In this document: positions 45,012-53,340 of the stretch, piece by piece | How the letters are laid out: every line of letters begins with the position of its first letter | Position numbering within the stretch: position 1 is the first letter of the stretch | NCBI GenBank assembly: GCA_002440825.1 | Contig: DJVH01000072.1 | Location: 45,218-109,217, forward strand | Direction: 5' to 3' | DNA: 64,000 nucleotides | Source of the DNA: Bacteriovoracaceae bacterium UBA6261 | Lineage (GTDB): Bacteria; Bdellovibrionota; Bacteriovoracia; Bacteriovoracales; Bacteriovoracaceae | Translations under genes and position numbers: made by a program | The notes under the pieces: model-generated | The model's input: the letters and a program-made list of their open reading frames with translations, nothing else | What the model was told of the DNA's origin: nothing | Databases searched by the model: none

Positions 45012-45665
45012 TCACTTTTTATTAATAATAATTTCCGAAGAATCAAATCTGACCTTCTTGGCAGCGGCATATTTGTCGTCCTCTGCCCTGTAACCCGCAG
45101 GACATGCGCAGACTGATTTCCAGCCGGTTCCAGTGAGTCCCAGGATCTCGTCATACTTCACAGGATCGATTCCTTCCAGTGGACACGCATCTACTCCAAC
45201 GACTGCAGCTGATGTCATGAAATTTCCGAGAGCGATGTAGACCTGGCGGGCGGCCCATTCAGAAATGACTTTGCTTCTTGGTCCTGTGACGAGATCACCG
45301 ATCATCATTTTTTTATAGCCTTCCATCGTCGCTGGATCCATTCCACGAACTTTTGCTGTTTGTTCGATAAAGTGTGTGATGTGTTCTTCATCCATTTTTT
45401 CTTTGATGACGAACACGACATGATGTGAACAATCACTTACCTGAGATTGATTCCAGGAAACGGCCCTCAATTGATCTTTGATCTGTTGATTTTCAACCAC
45501 GATAAATTTCCATGGCTGAAGTCCATAAGACGACGGAGTTAAGACCAGGGCCTTTTCAAGATTTGCCCAAGTCTTTTCATCAATCTTTTTGGCAGGATTA
45601 AATTTTTTAGTCGCATATCTCCACTCAAGTGCTTCAATCAGTTTTTCAGGCTTCATTGATTCCAT
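45012..45665 (-). CDS. nitroreductase family NAD(P)H oxidoreductase
   Basis: This 217-residue FMN enzyme has the NfsB-like N-terminus (LIEALEWRYATKKFNPAKKI). It also shows the SSYGLQPWKFIVVEN nucleotide-binding stretch (about 44-58) and a late GIDPVKYDEILGL region. It should reduce nitro, quinone or similar substrates in the cytoplasm. I start it at 45665, with AAGGAG about 7 bp upstream; a TTG at 45686 would bury that site. It is divergent from the PlsC-like gene by about 70 bp and may share regulation with it. Confidence 0.9.
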   Translation of the reverse strand: MESMKPEKLIEALEWRYATKKFNPAKKIDEKTWANLEKALVLTPSSYGLQPWKFIVVENQQIKDQLRAVSWNQSQVSDCSHHVVFVIKEKMDEEHITHFIEQTAKVRGMDPATMEGYKKMMIGDLVTGPRSKVISEWAARQVYIALGNFMTSAAVVGVDACPLEGIDPVKYDEILGLTGTGWKSVCACPAGYRAEDDKYAAAKKVRFDSSEIIINKK

Positions 45666-45733
45666 TTTTTTCTCCTTAAAGTTCAAAAATATGGTCCATT
45701 TTATCCCAACTGAACATACAATGAAAGTTAGAC

Positions 45734-46381
45734 ATGGATAAAATCAAACTCGCCGTTCATATTGTTTTAATGAAACTCGTCTTAAAAAATTTTTTAAGAT
45801 GGATTATCGGCGTTCAGTTCAATCAGGAGGACAAACTAACCAGGTTACCTCCATGTATCTATGTGGCCAATCATAACTCTCATCTCGACACAGCTTGTTT
45901 TCTTGCGCTTGTTCCCTCAGAAAAATTTCTTGTGACTCATCCGGTTGCGGCCGCGGATTATTTTTCTAAATATCGTTTTACTGAATGGCTCGTAAAATTT
46001 CTTTTCAATGTTGTGCTCATCGATCGCAAAAACGCAAAAGGCGCTGAGCAAACATTAAAACCTATAGATGACGTTTTAAAATCGGGTCATTCCATTTTAT
46101 TTTTTCCGGAAGGTTCAAGAGGTAATCCCGAAGTTATGGGACAGTTTAAAACAGGAATAGGACTTCTTTTGAAAAATAACCCGGGGCTTCCCTTTGTTCC
46201 CGTTTTTATGCAGGGGTTAGGTAAGGCCATGCCTAAAGGTGATCCGGTTCTTGTTCCGCATGAATCAAAAATAATTGTCGGGGAACCTGTGGATATTGAT
46301 TCAATTGAGTCTTACTCTCCTGCAGAAATCGCACACAGAGTTCGCGAAGAAATTTTAAAACTCAGCGCTTCTCCACTTTGA
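45734..46381 (+). CDS. PlsC-like 1-acylglycerol-3-phosphate acyltransferase
   Basis: This 215-residue acyltransferase has an N-terminal hydrophobic segment, HX4D at H47-D52 (HNSHLD) and EGSR at E126-R129 (FFPEGSRGNP). It is unlike the PlsC at 77-805 outside these motifs. It opens the lipid-gene region, in which a CdsA-like and a CDP-alcohol phosphotransferase occur within 8 kb. It could make the phosphatidic acid they use, or acylate another lipid precursor. The 3' end overlaps the convergent P450 gene by 20 bp. Confidence 0.88.
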   Translation: MDKIKLAVHIVLMKLVLKNFLRWIIGVQFNQEDKLTRLPPCIYVANHNSHLDTACFLALVPSEKFLVTHPVAAADYFSKYRFTEWLVKFLFNVVLIDRKNAKGAEQTLKPIDDVLKSGHSILFFPEGSRGNPEVMGQFKTGIGLLLKNNPGLPFVPVFMQGLGKAMPKGDPVLVPHESKIIVGEPVDIDSIESYSPAEIAHRVREEILKLSASPL

Positions 46382-47705
46382 GAATAATGTCCTTGTTCGG
46401 ACGGAGCGAAACTTGTGGATTGATTTTGACACCGGCCGTTTTTTCACACAGTGAAAATTTAAAATTCTTAACAGCGTTTAAAAGAAAAACCCGCATTTCC
46501 AGATACGCAAGTCTCTCTCCCATGCAAATGCGCGGTCCCAGGCCAAAAGGGATAAAGGTGTAATTGGCGGGTGTCTTCTGAAAACGTTCCGGAAGAAATT
46601 CTTCAGGACGCTCCCAATAATCCGGATGATGCTGGATTAAAAATGGTGAGAGAGAAATGAGATCACCTTTTCTTACTTTCTCACCGTGGATTGTGTCGTC
46701 TTCAATGGCAATTCGTCCAAAAGACCAGGCAGGGGGTCTCATTCTCATCGTTTCTTTTATAAACCAATCGAGTGAGCGAAAAGCAGCAAGATCCGCTTCT
46801 CCCGCGTATTCAAAATTCTTTTCTTTTCCTTCTTCAAAAATTTTTTCCTGCCATTCGGGATGCATGGCCAGAAAATAAAAACTCCACATGAGCACATTGG
46901 CCGTCGTCTCATGTCCTGCAAAGATCATCGTCTTAACTTGAGAGAGAATTTTTTCGTCGCTGAAGTTTTCTGTTGATTCAAGAAGAGCATGAACCATATT
47001 ATCGGTGACATTTTTTTCTTTTTTCTTTTCGCGTTCTATGATTCTTGCGACTTCTGAATCGAGCTCTCCCAATGTTTTGTCGAAATCGGCCTTCAGCTTT
47101 TTCTTTGCGGGGGTCTGAAACTTTGTAAAGTAAGTCATTTTCTTTTCTGTCAGATCAATCAAGTGAGTGAGGTTTTTACTGATCAGAAGAAAACTGTCTT
47201 CGAGCGTTTCATCAAATAAACTGCGACCGATAACATGCAGAGGATAGGCCGTTGAGAACTTGCTCATATTGAGCTCCGCTGATGAATCGAGTTCTTTTTG
47301 CATTCGCTGCAAAGTAGATTCACATTCCTGAGACACAATTTTCAAGTAGCGGTCAAATTTGCTCGGATTAAACGTTGGCTGTATAACTCGTCTTCCCTTT
47401 CTCCAGTCTTCACCCACGTCAGTGAAAACACCCATCCCAAGTACTTCTGAAACCAATTGGTAACCAGGAGTGTTCTTGGGATAATTCTTAGCATTGTCGA
47501 GAAGAACGTAACGGATCCCTTCCGGATCATTCACACAAAGCGTCCGGCGTTTTCCAATGAACATTTCAAGAAAATCACCATACTGTTTCATACAAGTATA
47601 CATGTAGTTGAGACGCCCGGCCTTGAGAGATAAAGCGTGTCCAGTGATGGTCCCCCAGAATTTATCTTTTGGAGGTTGAATCGCTTTTCTTCCTGCTGCC
47701 GTCAT
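46362..47705 (-). CDS. cytochrome P450
   Basis: This is a 447-residue heme monooxygenase. The heme ligand is C394 in FGLGPRICMGER. The oxygen-activating I-helix reads AGHETTANVL (about 268-277), the ExxR motif is ETMRMRPP (about 315), and PERF is present before the heme loop. No membrane anchor is seen, so it is a soluble bacterial type close to fatty-acid or terpenoid hydroxylases (CYP102/CYP4-like flavour). No ferredoxin or reductase gene is adjacent. Its setting amid lipid genes makes a fatty-acyl or lipid substrate plausible. Confidence 0.95.
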   Translation of the reverse strand: MTAAGRKAIQPPKDKFWGTITGHALSLKAGRLNYMYTCMKQYGDFLEMFIGKRRTLCVNDPEGIRYVLLDNAKNYPKNTPGYQLVSEVLGMGVFTDVGEDWRKGRRVIQPTFNPSKFDRYLKIVSQECESTLQRMQKELDSSAELNMSKFSTAYPLHVIGRSLFDETLEDSFLLISKNLTHLIDLTEKKMTYFTKFQTPAKKKLKADFDKTLGELDSEVARIIEREKKKEKNVTDNMVHALLESTENFSDEKILSQVKTMIFAGHETTANVLMWSFYFLAMHPEWQEKIFEEGKEKNFEYAGEADLAAFRSLDWFIKETMRMRPPAWSFGRIAIEDDTIHGEKVRKGDLISLSPFLIQHHPDYWERPEEFLPERFQKTPANYTFIPFGLGPRICMGERLAYLEMRVFLLNAVKNFKFSLCEKTAGVKINPQVSLRPNKDIILKVEKR

Positions 47706-47738
47706 AAGTTTACCTGTTTAAATTTTTTTTGATTCGTC

Positions 47739-47744
47739 TATAAT
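47739..47744 (+). promoter_or_regulatory. perfect -10 box implying a leaderless transcript
   Basis: TATAAT ends 6 bases before the ATG at 47751, so the expected transcription start coincides with the start codon. No ribosome-binding site is present. The -35 region is weak (TGTTTA near 47715). Confidence 0.4.
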
Positions 47745-47750
47745 TTAACA

Positions 47751-48416
47751 ATGATTACAACTAAAGATCATATCTTAAATTTTTTATTTAAACGTCCTCA
47801 GCATTTTTTTCCTTTGCTCATCTTTTCATTGCTGATTTTCTTTTTTGCGAAATTTGTTCTGACAAAAAATTTGTGGTTTTTAGCGGCCTTTATTTTCTCT
47901 CCCTATCTTCTTCCCTTGATCACGCAACGGATTGTTCTCGGCCTTTATCCAATAGAAGAAGGTGGAAGCTACATCGGCCTTGAAGAAAAAAAATTCCAGC
48001 CATGGCTTTTCTCTCTTCGTATTCAACAAATCTATCTCGTCTTTCCGCAACTTGAACGATTACTTTTTTTTCTACCGGGAATGTACAGCGCCTGGCTTCG
48101 CGCCTGGGGCTCAAAAGTTGGCAAACACGTTTTCTGGACACCGGGAACTGTGATCAACGACAGAAGTCTCATGGATGTCGGCGACTTCGTCATCTTCGGA
48201 CACAATACTTATATGTCCTCACATTTTCTCCGGGTAAAAAACGGGAAATTTTTTGTGTATGTGAAAACCATAAAAATCGGAAGTGGCTCCTTTATCGGCG
48301 CCTTTACTAAAATGGGGCCGGGAACAACGATTGCTCCTGGTTCACAAGTACAGGCGCTGAGCCAGTTTTCTGTAAATCAAAAACATCCTGCTCCTAACCA
48401 GAAGGCCGAGCTCTAA
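47751..48416 (+). CDS. membrane-anchored hexapeptide-repeat acyltransferase-like protein
   Basis: This 221-residue protein has two N-terminal membrane helices (about 18-60). The C-terminal part (about 115-205) shows short left-handed beta-helix repeats (VGKHVFWTPGTVINDRSLMD, then IKIGSGSFIGAFTKMGPG). Repeat number is low for a classical acyltransferase. It could acylate a lipid or sugar precursor, but no catalytic residue is certain. Its stop overlaps the ATG of the CDP-alcohol phosphotransferase gene (TAATG-type), so the two are made together. Confidence 0.72.
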   Translation: MITTKDHILNFLFKRPQHFFPLLIFSLLIFFFAKFVLTKNLWFLAAFIFSPYLLPLITQRIVLGLYPIEEGGSYIGLEEKKFQPWLFSLRIQQIYLVFPQLERLLFFLPGMYSAWLRAWGSKVGKHVFWTPGTVINDRSLMDVGDFVIFGHNTYMSSHFLRVKNGKFFVYVKTIKIGSGSFIGAFTKMGPGTTIAPGSQVQALSQFSVNQKHPAPNQKAEL

Positions 48417-49003
48417 TGACTATTTATGATTTAAAACCTGCTTTTCAAAATCTGCTCAGGCCAGTTGTTCGCTTTGTTCACTCTCTCGGCATCACTCCCA
48501 ATCAGGTAACGCTTTTCACTTGTTGTCTCTCCATTGCTTTTGGAGTCTGGCTGTTCTTTTCTCCCGTTTCGCATTTTGCTTTTTTTCCCGTCTTTCTCTT
48601 TGTTCGGATGGCCCTCAATGCAATAGATGGAATGCTCGCAAAAGAACACAACATGAAAACTCCCGTCGGCGCCATTTACAATGAAGTCACAGACGTGGTG
48701 TCGGACGGTTTTCTTTATTACGCTTTTATTCGATTTACTTTTATCAGCAGTGAACTTTTATATTTTGCTATTTTCTTTTCGGCCGTTACTGAAATTACAG
48801 GACTTGCCGTTTTATTAAACGGCAAACAAAGACAATATGCCGGGCCGATGGGCAAAAGCGATCGCGCCTTCGTTTTTTCAATCCTCGCCATTTGCATAGC
48901 TGCTGGAATTGAAAAGCCTTTCTTTACCAATGGCGTTCTCTTTTTAGTCTGTCTTTTATTAATCGTGACTGTCGTCAACCGCGCGAAAAAATCGCTACGC
49001 TGA
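48416..49003 (+). CDS. CDP-alcohol phosphatidyltransferase family protein (YnbA-like)
   Basis: This 195-residue protein has about six membrane helices. The signature region reads NAIDGMLAKEHNMKTPVG, then AIYNEVTD. Against the family pattern D-x2-DG-x2-AR-x8-G-x3-D-x3-D it has Asn at the first and third Asp positions and Lys for Arg. The family transfers a phosphatidyl group from CDP-diacylglycerol to an alcohol. The same substitutions may mark the YnbA subfamily, whose product is unknown. With the CdsA-like gene at 52.2 kb and the hydrolase/methyltransferase fusion at 50.3 kb it mirrors E. coli ynbA, ynbB and ynbC. Confidence 0.82.
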   Translation: MTIYDLKPAFQNLLRPVVRFVHSLGITPNQVTLFTCCLSIAFGVWLFFSPVSHFAFFPVFLFVRMALNAIDGMLAKEHNMKTPVGAIYNEVTDVVSDGFLYYAFIRFTFISSELLYFAIFFSAVTEITGLAVLLNGKQRQYAGPMGKSDRAFVFSILAICIAAGIEKPFFTNGVLFLVCLLLIVTVVNRAKKSLR

Positions 49004-49348
49004 TTTTTGATACGAGACCATTCCGATCCCCATGATGATACAGAGAATGCCTGCGACCTGAACAATATTGACCGGCGTTTTATCCACGTAATGAGAAATC
49101 AGTAAAGACCAGATATACGTTGTTCCGTAGGCCGGATATACGATGAGCATGACTCCGCCAAACCGGAAAGAAAGAGTCATTAAAACAAGAACCCAGAAAA
49201 AGGCCACCAGACCAGAAATAAAAAACCAGTTTTTATAAAGTGGGATCTCCATGATTTTTAAAGATCCCATTTTAAAAAAGTATTGAGCGCAGGCACCGAT
49301 GAAGGCCGCGACGAGAATAATAAGAACAGGAACAGTTTGATCCTTCAT
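48995..49348 (-). CDS. small four-helix DMT/EamA-like transporter
   Basis: This 117-residue membrane protein has four predicted helices. It starts VPVLIILVAAFIGACAQYFF and contains a YPAYGTTYIWSLLIS segment. Size and topology match SMR/ArnE-type subunits that flip lipid-linked sugars, or small drug exporters. In this context a lipid or lipid-intermediate flippase role is attractive but unproven. It is the last gene of a three-gene minus-strand unit: hydrolase/methyltransferase fusion, methyltransferase, transporter. Its ATG overlaps the stop of the methyltransferase. Confidence 0.78.
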   Translation of the reverse strand: MKDQTVPVLIILVAAFIGACAQYFFKMGSLKIMEIPLYKNWFFISGLVAFFWVLVLMTLSFRFGGVMLIVYPAYGTTYIWSLLISHYVDKTPVNIVQVAGILCIIMGIGMVSYQKSA

Positions 49349-50322
49349 TATTTTTTCGCGATCAACATTCCCATTGAATAAGGAACGGTCTCCAGCGATT
49401 GAAATTCAAAAGAAGTAAAACCTGCTTCTTTTAACCACGGTTCCAGCTCATGAGGAAGATAAACTCTCCCCTGAACTGTTCTGATAGTAAGTCCCATCTG
49501 ATAAAGAGCGCGCGCCATGGCACCTTCAGGCGCTTTCCCGTAAGCATCGAGAATAATCAGCTTGCCGCCGGGTTTTAAAACTTTGGCAATTTTTTTAAAC
49601 AACGATTTATTTTCATCCGGAGTCTGGATATGAGTGACGTTTCCGAGCGTGGCATAATCAAATCTTTCCGCGCCAAAATCCGTCTGATGAAAATTGCCCT
49701 CGATATAGGTCACGCGATCTGAAATTTTGGTTTTCTCAGCTGTGTCTTTGGCGACTTTCAAAACGGCCGGCCAGTCTGCAAGAGTGACTTTTGCTTTTGG
49801 ATTGGCATAGAGGAAATTAAAACTCCATACACCGGATCCCGCGCCCACATCGAGAACCTGAAGCTCTCTGTTGTCGCTTAGTTTTTCAACCATCAGACGC
49901 GCACAAGGAGTCATCATCCACTCAAGCGATTTCACCTGCACCTGATATTCCATTTCGCTGTTTTCAACAGTGTCCATCTTTTTAAAAGGGGCACCTGTTT
50001 TTAAAAGTGTCGGAAGATGGGCCCAGTATTCATCAGAGAGATTTTTATAATTGCCTTTTAAAAGGTTCATGACATTGGAAAGGCGAAACTGATCATTCTC
50101 AGTTTCGAGAAGACCCATTGTCACCAGAGTGTCGCAAAGAACTTTTGTCGGCACTAATTTGAAACCATGCTTTTCGGCCAGTGCATCTGCAGTGAATGTT
50201 TCTCCCGGATTGTAGGAATTAAAAAGCTGCATCTCCTGCACAATCCGGTAAAGCGAAGACGATCCGTTGGCCAGCATCAGATTGAAGTACACTTCAAGAT
50301 TTTTTAAATTATTTGCACTCAT
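49348..50322 (-). CDS. SAM-dependent methyltransferase with winged-helix N-terminus
   Basis: This 324-residue protein has an N-terminal winged-helix/dimerisation domain (about 15-100, AEKHGFKLVPTKVLCDTLVT). A class I SAM fold follows with VLDVGAGSGVWSFNF (about 160-174), LADWPAVL and LKPGGKLIILD. The architecture is that of O-methyltransferases of the hydroxyindole/caffeate type. The acceptor could be a small alcohol, phenol or lipid. It begins 2 bp after the stop of the hydrolase/methyltransferase gene and overlaps the transporter gene, so all three are one operon. Confidence 0.88.
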   Translation of the reverse strand: MSANNLKNLEVYFNLMLANGSSSLYRIVQEMQLFNSYNPGETFTADALAEKHGFKLVPTKVLCDTLVTMGLLETENDQFRLSNVMNLLKGNYKNLSDEYWAHLPTLLKTGAPFKKMDTVENSEMEYQVQVKSLEWMMTPCARLMVEKLSDNRELQVLDVGAGSGVWSFNFLYANPKAKVTLADWPAVLKVAKDTAEKTKISDRVTYIEGNFHQTDFGAERFDYATLGNVTHIQTPDENKSLFKKIAKVLKPGGKLIILDAYGKAPEGAMARALYQMGLTIRTVQGRVYLPHELEPWLKEAGFTSFEFQSLETVPYSMGMLIAKK

Positions 50323-50324
50323 AT

Positions 50325-52088
50325 TTAAGCGGCCTTATTTTTGTTGTATTTAGCTGAGGCTACCGTAAAAATTCCCCATTGATCGATTTTCATATCAAAC
50401 TTGTCTGCTCCATGACGGGCAAAAAGCTGATCGATTTCGGCCTGAGTTCTTCTTCTCATCACCCAGTTTTGTCCTTCGCGGTTCGGAAGTGTATGAGCGA
50501 TCATTTCCAATTGAGGGTGCCAAGGTTGTCCCGTGTAGACGATATATCCTCCGTCTTCAAGAATGGACGTTGCACCCTGGACCGCTTTTAAAACAGTTTC
50601 ATTGCTTGGAAATAATTCAAACAAACCGGAGACAATAAGAATATTAGGTCTGAACGCCTGTACCTGATATGTAGAAGGATCAAATGCATCGGCCTGCATG
50701 TGTTCCGAATTTTTCACCCCAAGTTCCTGGGCAATTGCTTTACCTTCATTGACGTTGGCCTCGCTGTAATCTCTTAGAAGAACTTTGACATCTTTGTTCT
50801 CATATTTTTTGGCCGTCTCAAGAAGATAACGTCCCGGACCAGATCCGATATCCATGATTCGGACAGGTTTTCCTTCAGCGAGAAGAGCATCGATACAATG
50901 ATTTAACGATTCTCTCATATGTACGCGGCGGGCACGGATCCCTTTCCAGCCGACAGCATTGATATAAAAATAATCAATAATTTTTCCCAGCACCAGATCA
51001 CCTTTTGCTTTATTTTTATAAACGTGATCCAGAGAGATACCGGAATCAAATCCATATTTATAACCGATACGGATTCCTTCAGAGAGTTTTCCCAGTGTCT
51101 TCATCGACATCACTTGAAAGACATAGCTCAGTTTATTGATAGGCGAAATTTCACCGGATTGAATGCGAGTGTACTCTTCGTACGTCCAACCTTTTTTATC
51201 TGCGACAACAAGATCAACGCTCTCTACTGGTTTAGCAAAACACTCATTGATAAAACGATGAATATGATCAAAAGGAATTTTTCTGTCCTTCTCATAGAGA
51301 ACACCATGATAGAACCCATCGAGCGTAATAAATTCTTTTTTACCCGAACTAAGATTTTCAAAAAACTTTTTCTGAGGAACATTGCTTACAACCCAATCAC
51401 TTCCAGCAGAGAAAATTTGAGTCGGTGTGTGAATGGCCCCGGCATCATTGACAACTCTTTCTGCAGCATCATAAAGGCCAACAAGGATATTGACTGCGAT
51501 TTCAGGAGTAATCAATTTGTCTTCATCGTATTTTTTCTGTTGTTCAGGATCGTGAGTAAGAAATTTGGATTTCACATAACTAGAAATGAAAGCAGGATGC
51601 TTGATTGCATCGAGCAGACGACAGCCAGGCAGCGCCAGAGGGACATAGAGTTTTACCTGAAAGGCAGGAGCTGCGAGAACCATACCGCGAATTTTTGGAG
51701 CATAATCGTGAACCCACGATGAACAAACCACTGCACCAACAGAATTGGCGATGACAAAAACATTTTCCATTTTTATGCCATATTCTTTGCAGATAAAATT
51801 TACGAAGGTGTCGAGGTCTTTAATGATATGGGCAAATGTCGGTGCATAACCGCGAGGTCCCGGAGATTCACCGTGTCCGCGTGAATCGTACCCAAAGGCC
51901 CAGCAGTCCGGTTGATTGACTCCATCGATCAGATCAATGAGTCTTCCTGAATGCTCGTGTCCTCTGTGGATAACAATCAAAGCTTTCTTTTCACCAGAGC
52001 TGGCCTGTGTCGGTTCCCAGGATCTATACACAAGTTTCACTCCGTCGAAAGTGGTAAAAGTAGATTTTTTTTCAGCTCTTTTGCTCAT
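50325..52088 (-). CDS. alpha/beta-hydrolase - methyltransferase fusion (YnbC-like)
   Basis: This 587-residue two-domain protein has an N-terminal serine hydrolase like monoacylglycerol lipases: HRGHEHSGR (oxyanion region, 41-49), GYDSRGHGESPGPRG (66-80) and nucleophile S116 in ANSVGA. Asp in SAGSDWVV and His in GFYHGVLYE complete the triad. The C-terminal half (about 400-587) is a class I methyltransferase with IMDIGSGPGRYLL. Length and order match E. coli YnbC (585 aa), a protein of unknown function in the ynbABCD operon. GGAG precedes the start. It diverges from the CdsA-like gene across 77 bp. Confidence 0.88.
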   Translation of the reverse strand: MSKRAEKKSTFTTFDGVKLVYRSWEPTQASSGEKKALIVIHRGHEHSGRLIDLIDGVNQPDCWAFGYDSRGHGESPGPRGYAPTFAHIIKDLDTFVNFICKEYGIKMENVFVIANSVGAVVCSSWVHDYAPKIRGMVLAAPAFQVKLYVPLALPGCRLLDAIKHPAFISSYVKSKFLTHDPEQQKKYDEDKLITPEIAVNILVGLYDAAERVVNDAGAIHTPTQIFSAGSDWVVSNVPQKKFFENLSSGKKEFITLDGFYHGVLYEKDRKIPFDHIHRFINECFAKPVESVDLVVADKKGWTYEEYTRIQSGEISPINKLSYVFQVMSMKTLGKLSEGIRIGYKYGFDSGISLDHVYKNKAKGDLVLGKIIDYFYINAVGWKGIRARRVHMRESLNHCIDALLAEGKPVRIMDIGSGPGRYLLETAKKYENKDVKVLLRDYSEANVNEGKAIAQELGVKNSEHMQADAFDPSTYQVQAFRPNILIVSGLFELFPSNETVLKAVQGATSILEDGGYIVYTGQPWHPQLEMIAHTLPNREGQNWVMRRRTQAEIDQLFARHGADKFDMKIDQWGIFTVASAKYNKNKAA

Positions 52089-52165
52089 GCTTATCTCCGC
52101 TTATAATTAAGAATGTAAATAGTTTTTTAAAGTATCGACAATAGCTAGAGAATATTGAGGTTTTT

Positions 52166-53110
52166 ATGTTTGGACTTTTGTCCGTAGGCGAGCAAACAGA
52201 ACGGTCAATCATTGCGACCTTCGCTTTAATTATGTTTTTTACTCTGCTTTTTTACGGATGGGATTTTGTTTCGCCAAAACCCTTTTTAAGACCTCTAAAA
52301 GACCGAGTGAATTCGTGGTGGATTATTTTTATCGTTGTTATTTTGATGATTGCCACCAAACGAGAAGTGCTCTTTCTTGCGATGGCCTTTATGTCCTTTA
52401 TCGCTTTCAGAGAACTTATCAGCAAGCTCAACTTAAGTCACAAACACAGAAGAACCATTCTCATCGCCTATCTGGCCATTCCGATTCAATATTATTTTGC
52501 TTATGCCAGAGATTTTATCGCCTTTTTGACATTTATTCCTGTAGGCATGCTGGTGCTGCTTCCTTTTCGCTCCATTCTCGAAGACCTGAGCGATGAAAGC
52601 ATTAAAACATTCAGCCAGCTTCACTGGGCCTTAATGCTCACAGTATTTTCTTTGTCGCATATTTCTTATCTAGCCTCACTTCCCAATGTAGAGGCCTTGA
52701 AGGAAGGTGCGGCCGGCATGATTTTCTTTTTAATTGTCATCACCCAACTCAATGATGTTTCCCAGTTTATTGCAGGCAAACTTTTTGGGAAAAGAAAAAT
52801 ATCCCCGCTTATTTCTCCCAATAAAACATGGGCAGGTCTGATAGGCGGAATTATAGGATCAACAGGTTTTGGGCTTTTGTTCAGAGGGCTCTTACCTCAT
52901 ACGACGGCCCAGGTTGTGCTTTTATCTGTCCTGATTGCCACTACAGGATTTTTCGGGGATCTCAATATTTCAGCGATCAAAAGAGATTTAAAAATAAAAG
53001 ATATGGGTGATTTAATTCCGGGACACGGCGGGATCTTAGACAGGATGGATTCCTTGATATTTTCTAATCTGGCCTTTTTTTATCTGAGCTACTACTGGCT
53101 CTACAGTTGA
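52166..53110 (+). CDS. phosphatidate cytidylyltransferase (CdsA/YnbB-like)
   Basis: This 314-residue membrane enzyme should convert phosphatidic acid and CTP to CDP-diacylglycerol. About eight helices precede the signature region. The CDS motif is nearly complete: SAIKRDLKIKDMGDLIPGHG followed by GILDRMD (about 272-298). SPNKTWAGLIGG (about 218-229) is also typical. Whether it is the housekeeping CdsA or a dedicated paralogue like YnbB cannot be settled from this window, but its position beside the YnbC-like and YnbA-like genes favours the latter. Confidence 0.9.
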   Translation: MFGLLSVGEQTERSIIATFALIMFFTLLFYGWDFVSPKPFLRPLKDRVNSWWIIFIVVILMIATKREVLFLAMAFMSFIAFRELISKLNLSHKHRRTILIAYLAIPIQYYFAYARDFIAFLTFIPVGMLVLLPFRSILEDLSDESIKTFSQLHWALMLTVFSLSHISYLASLPNVEALKEGAAGMIFFLIVITQLNDVSQFIAGKLFGKRKISPLISPNKTWAGLIGGIIGSTGFGLLFRGLLPHTTAQVVLLSVLIATTGFFGDLNISAIKRDLKIKDMGDLIPGHGGILDRMDSLIFSNLAFFYLSYYWLYS

Positions 53111-53115
53111 GATTT

Positions 53116-53241
53116 TTACTTATTATACGAAAGAAACTTTTGATTCATTACTGGTTTTGCATCCTGAAAATTTTCAGTTTTTAGAGCAGATGCTGCTGCC
53201 AGTGTTAATGTAATCGTTACGAAAAGAAGTAGATCTTTCAT
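53116..53241 (-). CDS. 41-residue secreted small protein
   Basis: A frame starting MKDLLLFVTITLTLAAASA has a clear signal peptide with an A-S-A cleavage site. A 22-residue polar mature peptide follows (begins LKTENFQDAKPV). GAGG lies about 5 bp before the ATG. The gene sits between the cdsA-like stop (6 bp away, convergent) and the operon end at 53333. No homologue is recognised. Signal peptide, ribosome-binding site and clean fit in the gap support it as real. Confidence 0.6.
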   Translation of the reverse strand: MKDLLLFVTITLTLAAASALKTENFQDAKPVMNQKFLSYNK

Positions 53242-53321
53242 AGTCGCCTCAAGGTGTCTTTTTAGGCGATATTATCAAAAATCTCTTCCACTTAGGGGCA
53301 GCTTGAATTTTTTATAATGGG

Positions 53322-53340
53322 CCGTCTAAAAATTAGACGG
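53322..53340 (-). terminator. hairpin overlapping the stop codon of the DUF3419 gene
   Basis: The stem CCGTCTA / TAGACGG with a 5-nt A/T loop spans the TAA at 53333-53335. No T-run follows on the minus strand, so it is a weak or factor-assisted end of the seven-gene operon. Confidence 0.45.
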
